DNA of 64,000 nucleotides from Lotus japonicus (taxonomy: Eukaryota; Streptophyta; Magnoliopsida; Fabales; Fabaceae), in NCBI RefSeq assembly GCF_012489685.1, contig NC_080043.1:67201920-67265919 (forward strand). Reading direction: 5' to 3'. Below, piece after piece: positions 45,250 through 57,237 of this stretch. Position numbers and translations under genes: made by a program. The first letter of the stretch is position 1. Each line of letters opens with the position of its first letter. Under the pieces are notes generated by a model. The model was not told the origin of the DNA, made no database searches, and worked only from the letters and a program-made list of their open reading frames with translations.

Positions 45250-45640
45250 CGCAGGAACCAATACTGATGGGAATGGAGCTATTGATTTTCATTAAATAGC
45301 ATTTGTTGGCCAACAAGAAAAATAAAAGTAGTAGTTGGTAGTTATTGATTTTTCTTGACCGCAGCAACCAATGTTGATAGGAATGGAGCTATTGATTTTC
45401 ATTAAAGAGCATTTGTTGGCCAACAAGAAAAATAAAAGTAGTAGTTGATAGTTATTGATTTTTCTTGACTGCAGCAACCAATGTTGAAGTGAATGGAGCT
45501 ATTGATTTTCATTAAAGAGCATTTTTTGGCCAACAAGAAAAATAAAAGTAGTAGTTGGTAGTTATTGATTTTTCTTGACTGCAGCAACCAATGTTGAAGT
45601 GAATGGAGCTATTGATTTTTCTTAACTTGCACGCAGGAAC
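45250..45640. repeat. 110-bp tandem repeat inside the Harbinger element
   Basis: About 3.5 units, with unit starts near 45254, 45364, 45474 and 45584, marked by AACCAATGTTGA and GGAGCTATTGATTTTCATTA. It lies between ORF1 and the transposase remnant. The units are very similar, so the expansion is recent or homogenised. Confidence 0.85.
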
Positions 45641-45965
45641 CAATGTGGAGGGAAATAAATGAGTGTGTAGGGGAAGTAGGAAAACAAGTCAAAAACTAAG
45701 AAATAGCCTTTAAATTTACATGTCTTTGGCAACATCACATTTAATGTGAAGCAAGAAAGGTAGCAGGAATGACAACATCATCATAATGTGAACCAAAGAC
45801 TTCACATGCCCATAACATCACATTATAAATTCCATCATCCATAAACACTTTTGCATCCTCCTTCAACCCAACAACATTTTCTCTCAATTATACACATTCA
45901 TATTTCTCTCTCAAAATCCTTCATTAGAACCAATCCCTTTACACATATATTTTCTCACCCTATTG

Positions 45966-46483
45966 ATGGATCCGAAAGATATACTCGACTTTGATGCCTT
46001 TTATGAAGAAATGGTAGAGGATTATATGAATGATACAAGTGCAGAAGATTACTTGAGGATGGTGCAAGAGAGCCAACAACAATTTGATGACACCGTTAGG
46101 CGAAGAAGAAAGGTGATAGAGCGATCCCGTGAAGAAAGGATGTTGAGCGCGCATTTGGAGTACTCCAATCTCGATTTACAATTATTCGTGGCCCATCACG
46201 CTTTTGGCATGTGAATACCATGAAACAAATAATGTATGCATGCATTATATTGCATAACATGATTGTTGAAGATGAACGTGAGGGGTATAATGGTAATTTT
46301 GTTTACGACCAAGTAGACAATGACATCATAACCGCTGAAGTATCTAATGGTCTTATCCCTTCATTTGCAACATTCTTAGAAAGAAGAGGTCATATGAGTC
46401 AAAGGGAAATCCATCGCCAACTTCAAGCAGACTTGGTGGAACATATTTGGGAGCTCTCCGAAAGTAGGAATAATGAAATTTAA
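45966..46483 (+). pseudogene. PIF/Harbinger transposase, internally deleted
   Basis: The N-terminal 55 or so codons (MDPKDILDFDAFYEE to RRRRKVIERSREE) resemble the start of plant Harbinger nucleases. They join directly, with a frame change near 46136, to the C-terminal part. That part has the VERAFGVLQSRF segment with the third catalytic acid, then GPSRFWHVNTMKQIMYACII and a tail to 46483. Roughly the central two thirds, including the first two catalytic aspartates, is missing, so it cannot cut DNA. Confidence 0.85.
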
Positions 46484-46851
46484 TCTTTGAGAGAGTTTTC
46501 ATTATTTTTTATTTTGCAATGAATTGTATCTTATTTCGAACTTAATTATATAATATAATGTAATGCATTTTGTTTGAATTTTTTTTTAAATACCATGTCC
46601 AATTTTAAATATATTTATATTGTTATAAATATTAATTAATATTTAAATTTAAGTCATGCTTAGTTGGAAATAAAAAATATAAACATATGAGGTACAGTGG
46701 GGTCCAACTAAAAGTAAAATAAGCAACCATGCACTCGAGTGAATTATGCATGGGTTGCTTATGAGTTGCTTAAATCCCATGTGGCAGTCTGGGCCCACCA
46801 GAATAGCATTTAAGCAACCCAATAAGCAACCATGCATTGGAGATACTCTAA

Positions 46852-48105
46852 CTGATTTCTGTATATTTAAAGATGAAATATATGACATGGAAATGGTCCC
46901 AAATTTAAAGCAAAGCTAAAAAGAAAGCTAAAATGATGATTTGTTTTACCATCACAAATAAAGGAGGCTACCATGCATGTCTAATCTCATCTTGACCAAA
47001 AATCTTTAATCAACACCCAAGTTGAGGACTTTTCCCCATAACTCATCATTGCACTGCGACATAATTTGTCTGCAACAATTTTGGTAAAGTTTTTTTTTCC
47101 AATTTAATTTGTCAAAGGTGAGCTCTTCCAAGCCACTCCGGATTTTTGAGGCAGCGATGCCACCCGTATGTGGCTCTATAGGAAACCGACCTGTGTAACT
47201 TCGTGCCTTGTCAGCGTTTGACCAAGGAAAGTATTCAGTTCTCTGACTTTAGTCCCTGAACTTTACATAATTTATAAAATTGTATTTACGTAATTTACCG
47301 AAAATGAAAATAAAAAACGAAAACAAATAAAATAAGAATAATTTGAAAACCTAAAACCGAAATCCCAAGAAATTTTATGAAACCCTAAAACCCAAATCTA
47401 ACCCCAATTCAAATTCAAAAATCACAATTCCATTTAAGAACCCTAATCGGCATCACACTCTGTAACAACGGTGGAAACTCATCTCTATCGTCAATCGCCG
47501 GCGCCGGCCATAACCTTTCCGCTGTTGCCCGAAGATCGAATTGAAAGCATTCGTGTACTCCTCCCTCTATCTGCACAGAACACGATTCAGCCATACACGC
47601 TCACCACGAAGGCCACCCTTTTGCAGCACCAAGGTATTCTCTGGTTGTTTTCACTCGCTTATTTAAGTGTCTGATTGGAATTAACTGACTTGTTGTGAGG
47701 TACATTGTTCATGCATGATCATAAGTCATAACTAGCTTCTGGGCATTCAAATTCCATTTTTATGTTGATCTGCTACTCCAACTCATGTCCAGTGTGGTTC
47801 CATACTGTCGTATTTTTTCTTAAAAGACTGCCTTTTGGCTAAGATCCAGTGTAGTATTAGTTGTTATTAGTTTAGTACTTTGATATTACAGCTTATGATG
47901 AAAACTTATGAAAGAAAACATAGGTCAACTTTATATGCATTTGTTGACAACCTTTTGTTTGATCTATTACTTGCTACGAAGTTGCTTATACTTAAACTGG
48001 CACCAATTTTGTGCTTGTGATAACGTTCTGAAGGGACCCTCTTGAATCAACACAGAGATCTCACCCCTCCCTGGAATTAATACTTTCTCATTTGTTGATT
48101 AGGCA
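46852..48105. other. Intergenic region, possible 5' exon of the GRF gene
   Basis: 46852-47400 shows nothing recognisable. At 47400-47631 is GC-richer sequence ending in a possible splice donor (CACCAAG/GTATTC). An acceptor-like TTGATTAG lies just before the GRF ATG, so 47400-47631 may be an untranslated or alternative first exon. No product is inferred. Confidence 0.35.
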
Positions 48106-48561
48106 ATGGAGAGTTCTTCATCTTCTTCCTGTACAAGAAGGTTATCATCATCGCTTGGGGGGGAGAACTTCCTACTGTGCTTTTGTGGAGTTCAAGCCAC
48201 TATCAAACATTCTAATACTGAAAAGAACCCTAGGAGGAAGTTTTGGGGTTGTGGAAGATATGGCTTACCTCCCATAATACCCTGCAATATTTTTGTGTGG
48301 TGTGATGAAATTAATCCAGGTTTGTATAGGATTTTCAATGGATTAGTAAAGATGAACAGAGACATGAAGGAAGAGGTGGAAGACCAAAAGGGGAAAATTT
48401 TATGCTTGGAGAAAGAGTTGGAGACAACTAATGAAACATTGGAAACAACAGTGCTGGAAGTTGCTTCTCTTGAGAAGAAATTTAAAATAACAATTAATTG
48501 TGCAGTTTTTATTATTATTGCTCTAATGTTGTTGCATTTTGTTGTGCCCAGTGTGACTTAG
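48106..48561 (+). CDS. GRF-type zinc finger protein with C-terminal membrane segment
   Basis: 151 residues. A Ser-rich start is followed by a GRF zinc finger at about residues 25-68: CFCG, then RRKFWGCGRYG, then PCNIFVWCDE, with Cys at about 25, 27, 49, 60 and 66. A coiled coil follows (about 80-125), then a hydrophobic segment at about 130-148 (AVFIIIALMLLHFVV). This small plant group has GRF finger, coiled coil and tail anchor. GRF fingers bind single-stranded nucleic acid in TopIII and APE2, but the role of these plant proteins is unknown. The ATG follows an acceptor-like AG, so an upstream exon is possible. Confidence 0.8.
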   Translation: MESSSSSSCTRRLSSSLGGENFLLCFCGVQATIKHSNTEKNPRRKFWGCGRYGLPPIIPCNIFVWCDEINPGLYRIFNGLVKMNRDMKEEVEDQKGKILCLEKELETTNETLETTVLEVASLEKKFKITINCAVFIIIALMLLHFVVPSVT

Positions 48562-50445
48562 TTAGTTTATATGTGTTCTTTCGACCCAAACGACTGTAGT
48601 TACTATGAAGCTGATTCTCTAACACGTCTGTATTTTGTACAATGAATGAATTCTAGTGTTCATCATGTTAATTGATTGATTAAAATTGTCATCACAACAT
48701 TACAACAAAGATGTCGGATACACTGTTACTTTGCACCCTACATTTGGTGGAAAACAGATCTTAAATGGTTTGAGTCCAGAATTTTAATCTAAAAAAATGT
48801 TAGTATGTTATTTTTTGTCAAGCCAATTTTAAACTTAATAAGAAGTCTTTGCTGCATGCTTATGCTGAAAACCCGAATTTTGATCAAACTTGTATGTGGT
48901 TTGCCTCAAGCTAATGTTAACACTTAACATAATGGGAAAGAACAAAATTAGAAGCTAATAAACGTAGTTTAAATAGAATCTTAAAGGTACAATTGGAAAT
49001 TCAGATCAATAAGATACTGGAACATTGTATCTTCCTTAGAGTTGCCCTCTACAAGCTATTTCTGTACAAGGTGACCGAAAGATGTTAGTGAGGAATCAGG
49101 TATTGAAACACGGTGAAACAACCTTCCATTGTTATTTGATGGAGTTAAAACACGGTGAAACAACCTGATTTGATCATAGTGGAGCTTGGTTACTAGCATA
49201 GACACATGAGTGGTGAGTTGGTTGTAGCTCAACAAGGAAGAAGGGTGCGAGAATGGTTGTAGGGTGGTGGTATGCGGTGGTGGAAACTACATAGAGTGTT
49301 GAGTTGAGGAGAGCGTGTAGTAGGGGTGGTGATGACAAGTGAGAAGAGTGTGAAGAAGGAGTGGTGTTGATAGTTGAGGAGGGTATGAAGAAGGTGTGGG
49401 GGTGTGAAGTGGGGTAAGAAGGACAAGGTGGAATTCAAGGAACTAGCAGACCTACAGGGGCTGATAAATAATTTATGCTACACCTAAGCAAGGTGCACTT
49501 GATAAGGGACCCAAGATTCGTAGCATCCTGGTCCGTTTCTTTCTCACGACCAAGGCTCGTCTTGTTCTGGTCCAGGTCGTTAAAATGAACCTCTGAGACA
49601 ACGTTCTCCGAGCTGCAGCAAGCTCCCTTTTATATTCAGCATCGATTTACTGCTGGTCCTCTTGTTCCTCATGACCAAGCCTCGTCCAATTCTGGTGAAG
49701 TGCACAGAATAAACACAGTGTGTGTTTGGTTTCAAATCTGGAGAGGCCAAACGTGGATCCAGAAATCCAAAAGCAACTTGCTTCTGTAAACGTGGATCGG
49801 GGCCAAACGTGGATCCTGAATGGGTTTTCCAAACACACTCACAAACGGCCTCCAAAGAGCATTTTCTACTGGAACAAGGTCCCATTCTATTTAGCTTCTT
49901 TGCGAATGCAGACTGATGAAGGATGGTTAGGGAATTGTGGATCTGAGTAGCCAAATCCTGAATGAGCAAATAAAACATTGGAGAGGAAAAACATCAAAAC
50001 TGAGAGAAATGTGAAAGGGGATTTGTGTGACAAGAAGGAGAAATGAAACCCTATTTTATCGAACCTGCACTCGCATAGAAATTAACGGACCAACATTGCA
50101 ATTGCATCGGAGTTAATGGTCAAAGTTTAGGACTTGGGTTTTTTTGGCAAAGAACAGTTTTGGGCCCGTTCCCAATGCTTAAGCACCGTCTGGAGATGGC
50201 ATCACATTAACCAAGTGAGAAAAAGAGAATTCAGAGCAACGAAAATTGTGTACAAGTCTTTATTGTTGTTTTTTTTTTATGCATCGAAAAATGTATTTAC
50301 AGTTGATGAAATAACAACACTATAAATAAATAAAATAAATAATTTATTATGACTAATATATCTGTTTAGTAAAATAAATAAAATTGGGCTTGAGACTTGT
50401 TTGTGTCCTTCTTTTTATCAAGTTACTTTCAACCAAACAATATAA
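48562..50445. other. Intergenic region without a recognised gene
   Basis: AT-rich to about 49200, then a G-rich plus strand (49230-49440) giving chance Pro/Thr-rich minus frames. 49500-49990 has several open stretches on both strands with no family resemblance and repeated AACGTGGATC motifs. I see nothing I can support as a gene. Confidence 0.4.
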
Positions 50446-50454
50446 TAAAACAAA

Positions 50455-52007
50455 GGCTTAATCCTCAAATTAGTCTCTATCTTTGTCTCGTCATCTGAAC
50501 TAGGTCCCTCACCGGAAAATTTTTAGTAAAAGGTCCTCTTATATGTAAAACGTCTGGAGCAAGACCTCGCCGGAGCCCGGAGCTCCGGCGAATGATGAAA
50601 TGGCATGCTGAGTGGATTAATGATGCTTATGTGGAATTTAAATTATTTTACACTTGGATAATTAAAATTAAATTAAAATTATTGATTTAAAAAAATCCAA
50701 AATTCAAAAACTAATCCAGAATCTAATTCAACCCTAAATCCAAAACACGTTCTTCCATCTATGCTTTCTTCATCCTTCTGCCTTCTTCATCTATCTCCTT
50801 CACGAAACCCTTATGGCTTCTTCATCTTTCTCCTTCACCAAAATCCGCACAATCGCCTAAGATGGGGAAGAAATAGAGCGAGGAAAACCCAGATTGGGAG
50901 GAAAAGTGCGAGAGAAAGGGAGAGAGATTGACGTTCTGGTTGCAGGTCGGGGTTGGGGTTCTGGTTCGGGGTTGGGGGTGGAGGTTTCGGTTGCAGGTGG
51001 TGGTGGGGTTGAGATTCCAGTTGCAGGTAAGGGTTGGGTTTTGGTTGAGGGTAGGGGTGGGGGTTAGAGGTGTTGGTGAGGTTTTCATGGGTCCTTTGTT
51101 GATGAAGAAGAAGAAGATGAAGTGATGAATTTCTGGGTTCAATCAACTTATAAAAAGGATTCGTTGAGGGGCTATGATTTCTGGGTTCAATCAGTTTCTG
51201 GGTTCATTCAATTTCTGGTTAGGCTGATACCATATCCCCAATTGTTATGTCCTCTGCAACTACTTGATGCTTGGTAGAAATTAAAAAGCTTATGCCCATA
51301 ACCCACTTTGCCTAGTTCCTCTCCCATTAATTCAATCCCAACTAACACTCCAATATCACCGCCTAGACCCCAACGTGCCAACAATTTCAACCTCCCACCA
51401 ATTCACTTGAACCTTCATCCAATTTTTCTGATTTTCTAGATTTTGGGGTTTTATTTTGTGGGTTGGATGCTGTTTTGGAAAAGATAAATTTGTGGGTAAA
51501 TTTTCTGAGTTTGGGGGAGGGGCTGATCTTGATTTTGGGGTTGGTTATTTGTTCAAGAACATGAAGAATGTGAGGAAGATGATTGGTTTTTCTGAGTTCA
51601 AATTTGGTTGAGGAAAAAAAATTCTGGGTTAAAAATATGAAAAGAAGAACATTGATGATACTCATTAATTTTTGTGTGTTTATTTAGGATTTGATATTTC
51701 TTTTTTTTTTTTTTGAAAGTAGGATTTGATATTTCTGAAATTACGAATTACGGATTTTTTTAATTAATAATTTTAATTTAATTTAATTAATAATTAAGTA
51801 TGTGTCATTCAAATTTAATTAAAAATGATGTGGATAAAGCCACATCAGCATTTACCTGCCACTCAGCTCACTCGCCGGAGTTCCGGGCTCCGGCGAGGAC
51901 TTCTCCAAACGCTTTACATATAAGAGGACCTTTTACTAAAAAAATTCCGACGAGGGACTTAATTCAGACGGCGAGACAAAGACAGAGACCAATTTGAGGA
52001 TTAAGCC
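50455..52007. mobile_element. Non-autonomous Mutator-like element (MULE) 2
   Basis: 1553 bp with terminal inverted repeats of roughly 190 bp, starting GGCTTAATCCTCAAATTAGT and ending in the complement. It is flanked by the perfect 9-bp duplication TAAAACAAA (50446-50454 and 52008-52016). No transposase. The interior has a G-rich plus strand (50935-51070) producing low-complexity frames only. Confidence 0.9.
51686..51736 (-). mobile_element. Micro-retroposon tail e (inside MULE 2)
   Basis: AGGATTTGATATTTCT at 51686-51701 and 51721-51736 flanks 19 bases: thirteen T then GAAAGT. On the minus strand this is ACTTTC plus oligo(A) with a 16-bp target duplication. Confidence 0.58.
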
Positions 52008-52160
52008 TAAAACAAAATAAATAAAGTGTGTTTCCTTTGTTCTAGGTGTTGCATTCCCCCTTCACTTCCTCTCACTAGTTTCTCTCTATACCCCACTCTC
52101 CCGATCACTCTGAATATTTTCAAGAATCTAACTACCATTACCATCAATTACAATTCAGAA

Positions 52161-52549
52161 ATGTTACATCCGAGTGAAAAGGATCACATGCTTAGAAGAA
52201 AACCTGCCACGATTGTGGCACCACCAAGACTCCTCTCTGGAGAGGCGGACCTATAGGACCCAGGTCGCTGTGCAATGCTTGCGGGATCAGGAGCATGAAG
52301 AAGAAGCGATCAATTTTAGTGATAAGCAAATGGGAACACTAACAACACCAACAGCAAGAACAAAGATGGAATCAAGCACGGAAAACGGAGCAAACTTATC
52401 GATCAAACGAGCTTCAAGCAGAAGCAATTGTCGTTGGGTAGGAAAGTTTTTATGCTGCAGTCACATTGGCAGAAAAGCAGAAATTGGGAGAAGAAGAACA
52501 AGTTGCACTTATTTAAATTGAACTCTCTTATAGCTTGGTCTATGCATAA
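52161..52549 (+). pseudogene. GATA transcription factor pseudogene (class B, GATA15/16-like)
   Basis: Pieces of one GATA protein lie in order but in different frames. The start is MLHPSEKDHML at 52161. A complete GATA zinc finger runs from 52205 to about 52284 (CHDC, 18 residues including [10 protein letters not shown], then CNAC). A distal part includes LGRKVFMLQ, and the C-terminal signature QKLGEEEQVALI and LSYSLVYA is near 52475-52549. A frameshift just before the finger, a stop at 52340-52342 and later shifts prevent a full product. GATA15/16-type factors act in nitrogen, light and greening responses, and the intact parent is not here. MULE 2 ends 153 bases before the start codon. Confidence 0.75.
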
Positions 52550-52961
52550 CAACATCATCAATAACAAGAATTTGTTTTAGGTTTTCCTATAAGTAACCCT
52601 TATCATTCCTAAGTGTAAATTTGTTAGGTGCTTATTGATGGGAAGAAGGCTTCTGAGTGAGAGAGTGTTGAAAGAAAACATTTAAATATGTAAGTCCAAA
52701 ATAAAAACACTAAAAAATAAAGATGATTCATTTGAGTCTTACAAACATGTTTTCATTACAAGTCATTTGCCTCAAAACCTGGATGGTTAAATAAACGTTA
52801 TACCTTCAGAAATGCAAAACGTAACCTATCGAATTTCATCAAATCATTTATTCTGTTTAGTAAATTTTGTCAAGGAAAAGTATTTGAAAATATAAAAACT
52901 TTTTAACACTTCAAACAATAAAGACCAGGTGCTTGTGAACAAGGCCATGTAGTAGAAAGAC
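52550..52961. other. AT-rich intergenic DNA
   Basis: Follows the GATA remnant. No gene or repeat recognised. Confidence 0.45.
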
Positions 52962-53582
52962 CAGTGACGGATCCAGAAATGTTTGGTTGTGGGGCAATAT
53001 GGCCAAAAAATAAAATCTTTGCAAAAGTTTTTATAAGAATCATTTTAATCAAAAAAAAAACAAGTGGTAAAAAATGACAATATGGTTTGTTGGTTTACTG
53101 CTAAATGGAAGGCCAATAAAAAAATGAAAACCAAGTGATGCATAATAGCTCTTACATATATAATGGGTAGCAGCAAATTCTTCGAAAAAATTAACGATTA
53201 ATGTCTTCCACCAAAGAAAAGATTTGGTGGGATATTGTGAGGGAAATTTGGAAAGGAGTAAGTTGGGGTCGGTTCATGTAATTTTCCAACTCATATGAGA
53301 AAAGACACAAATTGAACAAAAACAGAGAAATAAAAACTACAAAATGCTGGAATATTGTAACTCTCTAAAAAAGAAAAGTAAAAGAATGATCCAACATACA
53401 TTTTTACTAGAACATAAAACATAGAAAAGTAGATAACAATCACAGAATCTCTCGTAGTATGGGGGCACAACCAAATTCCTTGAACGGGGGAAATATTATA
53501 GTATCCATTATATGTTGATATATTGCTTAAGATTTTCGTGGGGTCATTTGCCCCCATACTGTTGTATGTGCGTCCGTCCCTG
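52962..53582. mobile_element. Small hAT-like non-autonomous transposon
   Basis: 621 bp with short imperfect inverted ends (CAGTGACGGATCC and, on the other strand, CAGGGACGGACGC). It is flanked by the perfect 8-bp duplication AGAAAGAC (52954-52961 and 53583-53590). CAGNG ends with an 8-bp duplication point to hAT. No transposase. Confidence 0.83.
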
Positions 53583-53590
53583 AGAAAGAC

Positions 53591-54143
53591 CACACAAGTT
53601 TCAAAGGACACAAAAAAAATAAGAATGGGTAAGTGCGAGATGAGAGAGTGATCCCTCAATTACATCTGCAAGTATAATAAGAAGGCTAAGCGATTAGCCA
53701 TGCAAAATAGGTAAGACAAGTAAAATATAGTTGCATGGCATAGTGTACTTATCTCTTAGTTATATAGCCTTGCACTGTCCCGACACCAACAATAGGACTT
53801 TCAGGGAGATGAGAACACTTACAAGCAAAAACATCACCATAACAGGAGCACTTCATTCCAATCAAGTGTCCATAATCACTAATGACAAACCATAGTTCAA
53901 AACCACAAATTACATACCAAATCTCAACTTTCCAAAAACAAACCATTGTCACCAAATTCCAAACCAAACTATTGTCCCGAAATCACAAATAACAGTCCAA
54001 ATCACAAATAACAGTCCAAATTACAGACCAAATCACAAATAACAGTCCAAACCACTGTCACAAATAACAGTCCAAACCATTGTCACAAATATTATAAACC
54101 ATTACCACAACACACACACTATTGTCCATAAACAGTCACAGAT
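53591..54143. other. Region downstream of the Ulp1-like gene
   Basis: Contains repeated short units around 53990-54080 (CACAAATAACAGTCCAAA and variants), a degenerate tandem array. It is probably 3' flank of the minus-strand gene. No coding region seen. Confidence 0.5.
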
Positions 54144-57100
54144 CAGATTGATTCCTTATTCTTTGGGTATTCGTTCCACCATTTGAAGGCATTTGCAATG
54201 ACCTCATTGAGGCATAGGTTGTGTGGCTTGATCACCAAGTCCACAGCAAGCCGCATCCTTGTCTCATCGGACACCTACGTAAACAAAAATACAAAATATA
54301 AGAAAAGAAATGGTCCAAAGGTAATACACACACACACATGGGAATATATGTATAAATTAAGCAAAAATAACAAAGGATTACAAAAATCCTATAGTTGTCA
54401 GCCCAAACACTATCCGTCATCCAAGTAGACACCCAAACCCCGCAATCGTTCCTGTCAAGTGTCAAGGAACGCTTTAGTAAATTGCAATTAAATTGAAAAA
54501 CAAAATTGACGTCTGCTTATTTCTTACGATCCAGGGTCCTGTTCTCCAATGTCCTCCGGCTCAATGACATCGAACTCAACTATGGCTGGAAAACCTGGGG
54601 GAGTGGAGAAACTTGGCAGCGCAAACAACTCGTCAAGGAAAATACCCTGCATGAGATTTTACATAAATAGAAGATCAACAAAGTGTCAAGCACATATAAA
54701 CATACGTAATCATGTTGATACTTACCAATCTAATACATTTTCTCCGCCTGATCTATCTACGGGCTGCATTTGGTAATGAGTCCAGCAAAATGATTTTCTT
54801 TGCAGTCACCTCAACCACAGCCATACACCAATGAGTGTTTTCATCATTAATAGGGATGAATATCTGCAAAAAAACATGAACCTAGACTTGAGCAACAAAC
54901 AATGGCATAAATTGAAAGAAAGTGTAAGTCTAAGCATGCTAGCAACAATGCAATTGTTTACCTTCCTCACTCTTGCCGGGTCTCCCATAAAGGTATCCTT
55001 GTACCATGCTGCAATGTCCTCCGTCTTGGTGTTAGACGGTTCCTGCAGTGCATATTGCTATAGGAAAAAAACATGACAAATAGTTAAACATAATTTAATC
55101 TTCAAGTGTAACTAGCTTTTAACATGAATAACTAAGACAAAGGCTTACCGAAAAAACTGTGGGCAAGAACAACTTGGTCCTCATGTGGGCGAAGTCCACA
55201 TCTTCGAAAGTCAGCATGTAGACAACCATGTTAATGACCTACAAATTAAAGGAAATTACGTTCGCATATCAACATACATATTGGAAGCTTAACATAGCAT
55301 TTCCATAAAGAAAAAAAAGAAAAAAAATAGGCAAGCCTCACATCCTGGTCCACCCAGCCTAGTGGACGGAGTGTTTTCAGTGTGTCTCTGGTGGCATAAT
55401 AGAATTTGGACCTCACCAGTGTTTCCTTGCTGCAACATGAACACATTTAACTCATTAACATTCACGTACTTATATAAGTTGTGAGATCAATGAAAAGTCA
55501 TAGTTAAATACCCATCTAATCCAGACAAGCCGCTATCCGCGAATATGTACGCAGCAACCGTAGCCTCAATTTGGTTCAGCTTCATTGTTTCTGGAGGCCT
55601 ATAAATAACTGGCAGATACTGCACAACGTTTATAAATAAGTTAGATTCAATATCTCAAATATGTAAAGTATAAGAAAATGTTTTCAATATAAAAATTTAA
55701 CATCCTATATGAGTGGTGTACCTGAGGTATTTCAATTCTAGAAACCGAACCAACATTAACACCATGAAGCGGGTCGAACTTAAAGTACTCTCGGGTATTA
55801 GCATCAAATTGAGTTAAAAACAGCTTCTTCCCTGTCATTTTGCACTTAAAGGGGGTTTGATCATCCAAGGCTTTCTCGCTTCGTGCAGATAGACCTGAAG
55901 GCTTGAGCTGATCCTCTACAGACCTTGGGAATGTTGATTCCCTTAGTCCAGGAGGTGTGACAAGGGGGCTCGGTGTAAACACTGTGGTCACAAGTTTGTT
56001 CACAGTGTTAGCAAGATCCATCAACGTTGACTTCAGGTCCAGAATCTCCCTTGACAGATTCTGCCCTCCCATCGTATCCTCTTTCATGGTCTGGAGGTGG
56101 ACACTCTCGTGGTAACTGAGAAAACAGTTATGATAATTCATGAGCATATGAACATCAAAAACATTTAATCAAGTTGATGAACATATGAGTGTGTGAATGA
56201 TCAAAAAAATATTTGATCCTATAATGCCTGTCTAACATCCAGGATCAAGTTCAATGTAGGAACTATGTATAACAAAGGAATAGCAAATTTGGATGTCCCC
56301 AAAGTGTTTTACCAGCAGCAACAAGTCAAGTTGGGGGATCTTCTCCTCGACATCTAACTTGATATGCTGCGTGTAACCCAACTTCAACTGCAGATGTTGG
56401 TAAACACTTTGGCGACAACGTGCTACCCAACATTCTCAGTTCCAAAGTAAAGTACTTGAAAATATAAAAACTAAGACCTCATACCGAAACAAGTATGACA
56501 ATTAAAATCACAGGTTCGTGCAGAGCAGGTATAAGAGCTTGTATATAGTCCAAAGAATAGTATTTGAAAATGTAAAAAACAAAGAGTTCATTCAAATAGC
56601 ATGTTCATCCAAAACACTGTATGCATGCAAGTCAAGGACCTTGTATATAGTTCACATGCTATTAAAACTGAAATATCAAGCTTATAACAAAAAGGATTCT
56701 GCATAATAAGATGTATTGCCATGACGTGCTACCCAATCGTCTCAGTTCCAAAGAAAAGTGTTTTAAATTTTAAAATAGGAAAAACAAAGAGTTCATTCAA
56801 ATAGCAAGTTCATCATCCAAAACACTGTGTGCATGCAAGTCAAGGAGCTTGTATAAAGTTCAAATGGTATTAAACCTGAGATATCACGCTTATAAAATAG
56901 TATAAAAGTTTCTTGTAATTAAAATATTTTTTACAGATCATTGCAAGTATCCATGAAAACATTTAAAAGTTGCCGTATGAATATGAAGGTTTGTTTCAAC
57001 TTTATATGTTAAACATTCAGAGAATATGGTAGCCTTAAATTTGACATATACCAATAGTGTTGACTTGTGAGTTTTTTTTAGATAAGCCAAATGATATTAA

Positions 57101-57237
57101 AAGGAAGTACAATGGGGTTGAGCTCACCTTGAAGATATGTCAATCACTTCATTTTTTGCGTTTCTGCTTGCTGGTGAAGGCTTTGCACGTTTCTTAGGGG
57201 TGCTTTTCTTGGCAGCAGATTTTGGACGACCAGCCAT
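54144..57237 (-). pseudogene. Ulp1/C48 cysteine protease-like gene, ten exons, premature stop
   Basis: Exons (minus): 57128-57237, 55722-56115, 55512-55618, 55342-55429, 55149-55238, 54962-55057, 54726-54863, 54528-54646, 54382-54451, 54144-54274. All have GT-AG borders, and the phases join without a shift. The product starts MAGRPKSAAKKSTPKKRAK, a basic nuclear-type N-terminus. The protease part has His in NDENTHWCMAV, Asp in LLDSLP and the nucleophile Cys in NDCGVWVSTWM, as in Ulp1-family deSUMOylating enzymes. Many plant members derive from Mutator-like transposons. Exon 7 has an in-frame TAG at 54753-54755, between the Asp and Cys, so the product would lack the catalytic cysteine unless this is a sequencing error. 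Confidence 0.78.
56400..56900. repeat. Direct duplication in intron 1 of the Ulp1-like gene
   Basis: Two diverged copies starting near 56416 and 56723 (ACGTGCTACCCAA). They share GTTCCAAAG, GAGTTCATTCAAATAGCA and GCATGCAAGTCAAGGA landmarks, about 170-300 bp each. Confidence 0.65.

Larger units (their letters stand above)
42458..46848 (+). mobile_element. Non-autonomous PIF/Harbinger transposon
   Basis: 4391 bp bounded by inverted ends GAGCAACTCCAA and, on the other strand, GAGTATCTCCAA. TAA duplications lie at 42455-42457 and 46849-46851, as expected of PIF/Harbinger (TWA). Subterminal GGTTGCTTA motifs repeat at both ends. Inside are a Myb/SANT-like ORF1 and a transposase remnant, the two-gene set of this superfamily. 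Both are damaged, so it depends on another source of transposase. Confidence 0.9.

Noticed and set aside
45250..45640. CRISPR-like array
   Set aside because: The units are contiguous 110-bp tandem copies with no unique spacers, and the DNA is a plant transposon.
50822..51146. Pro/Thr/Asn-rich minus-strand ORFs inside MULE 2
   Set aside because: They arise from a simple G-rich repeat on the plus strand. Two overlapping frames are equally open.
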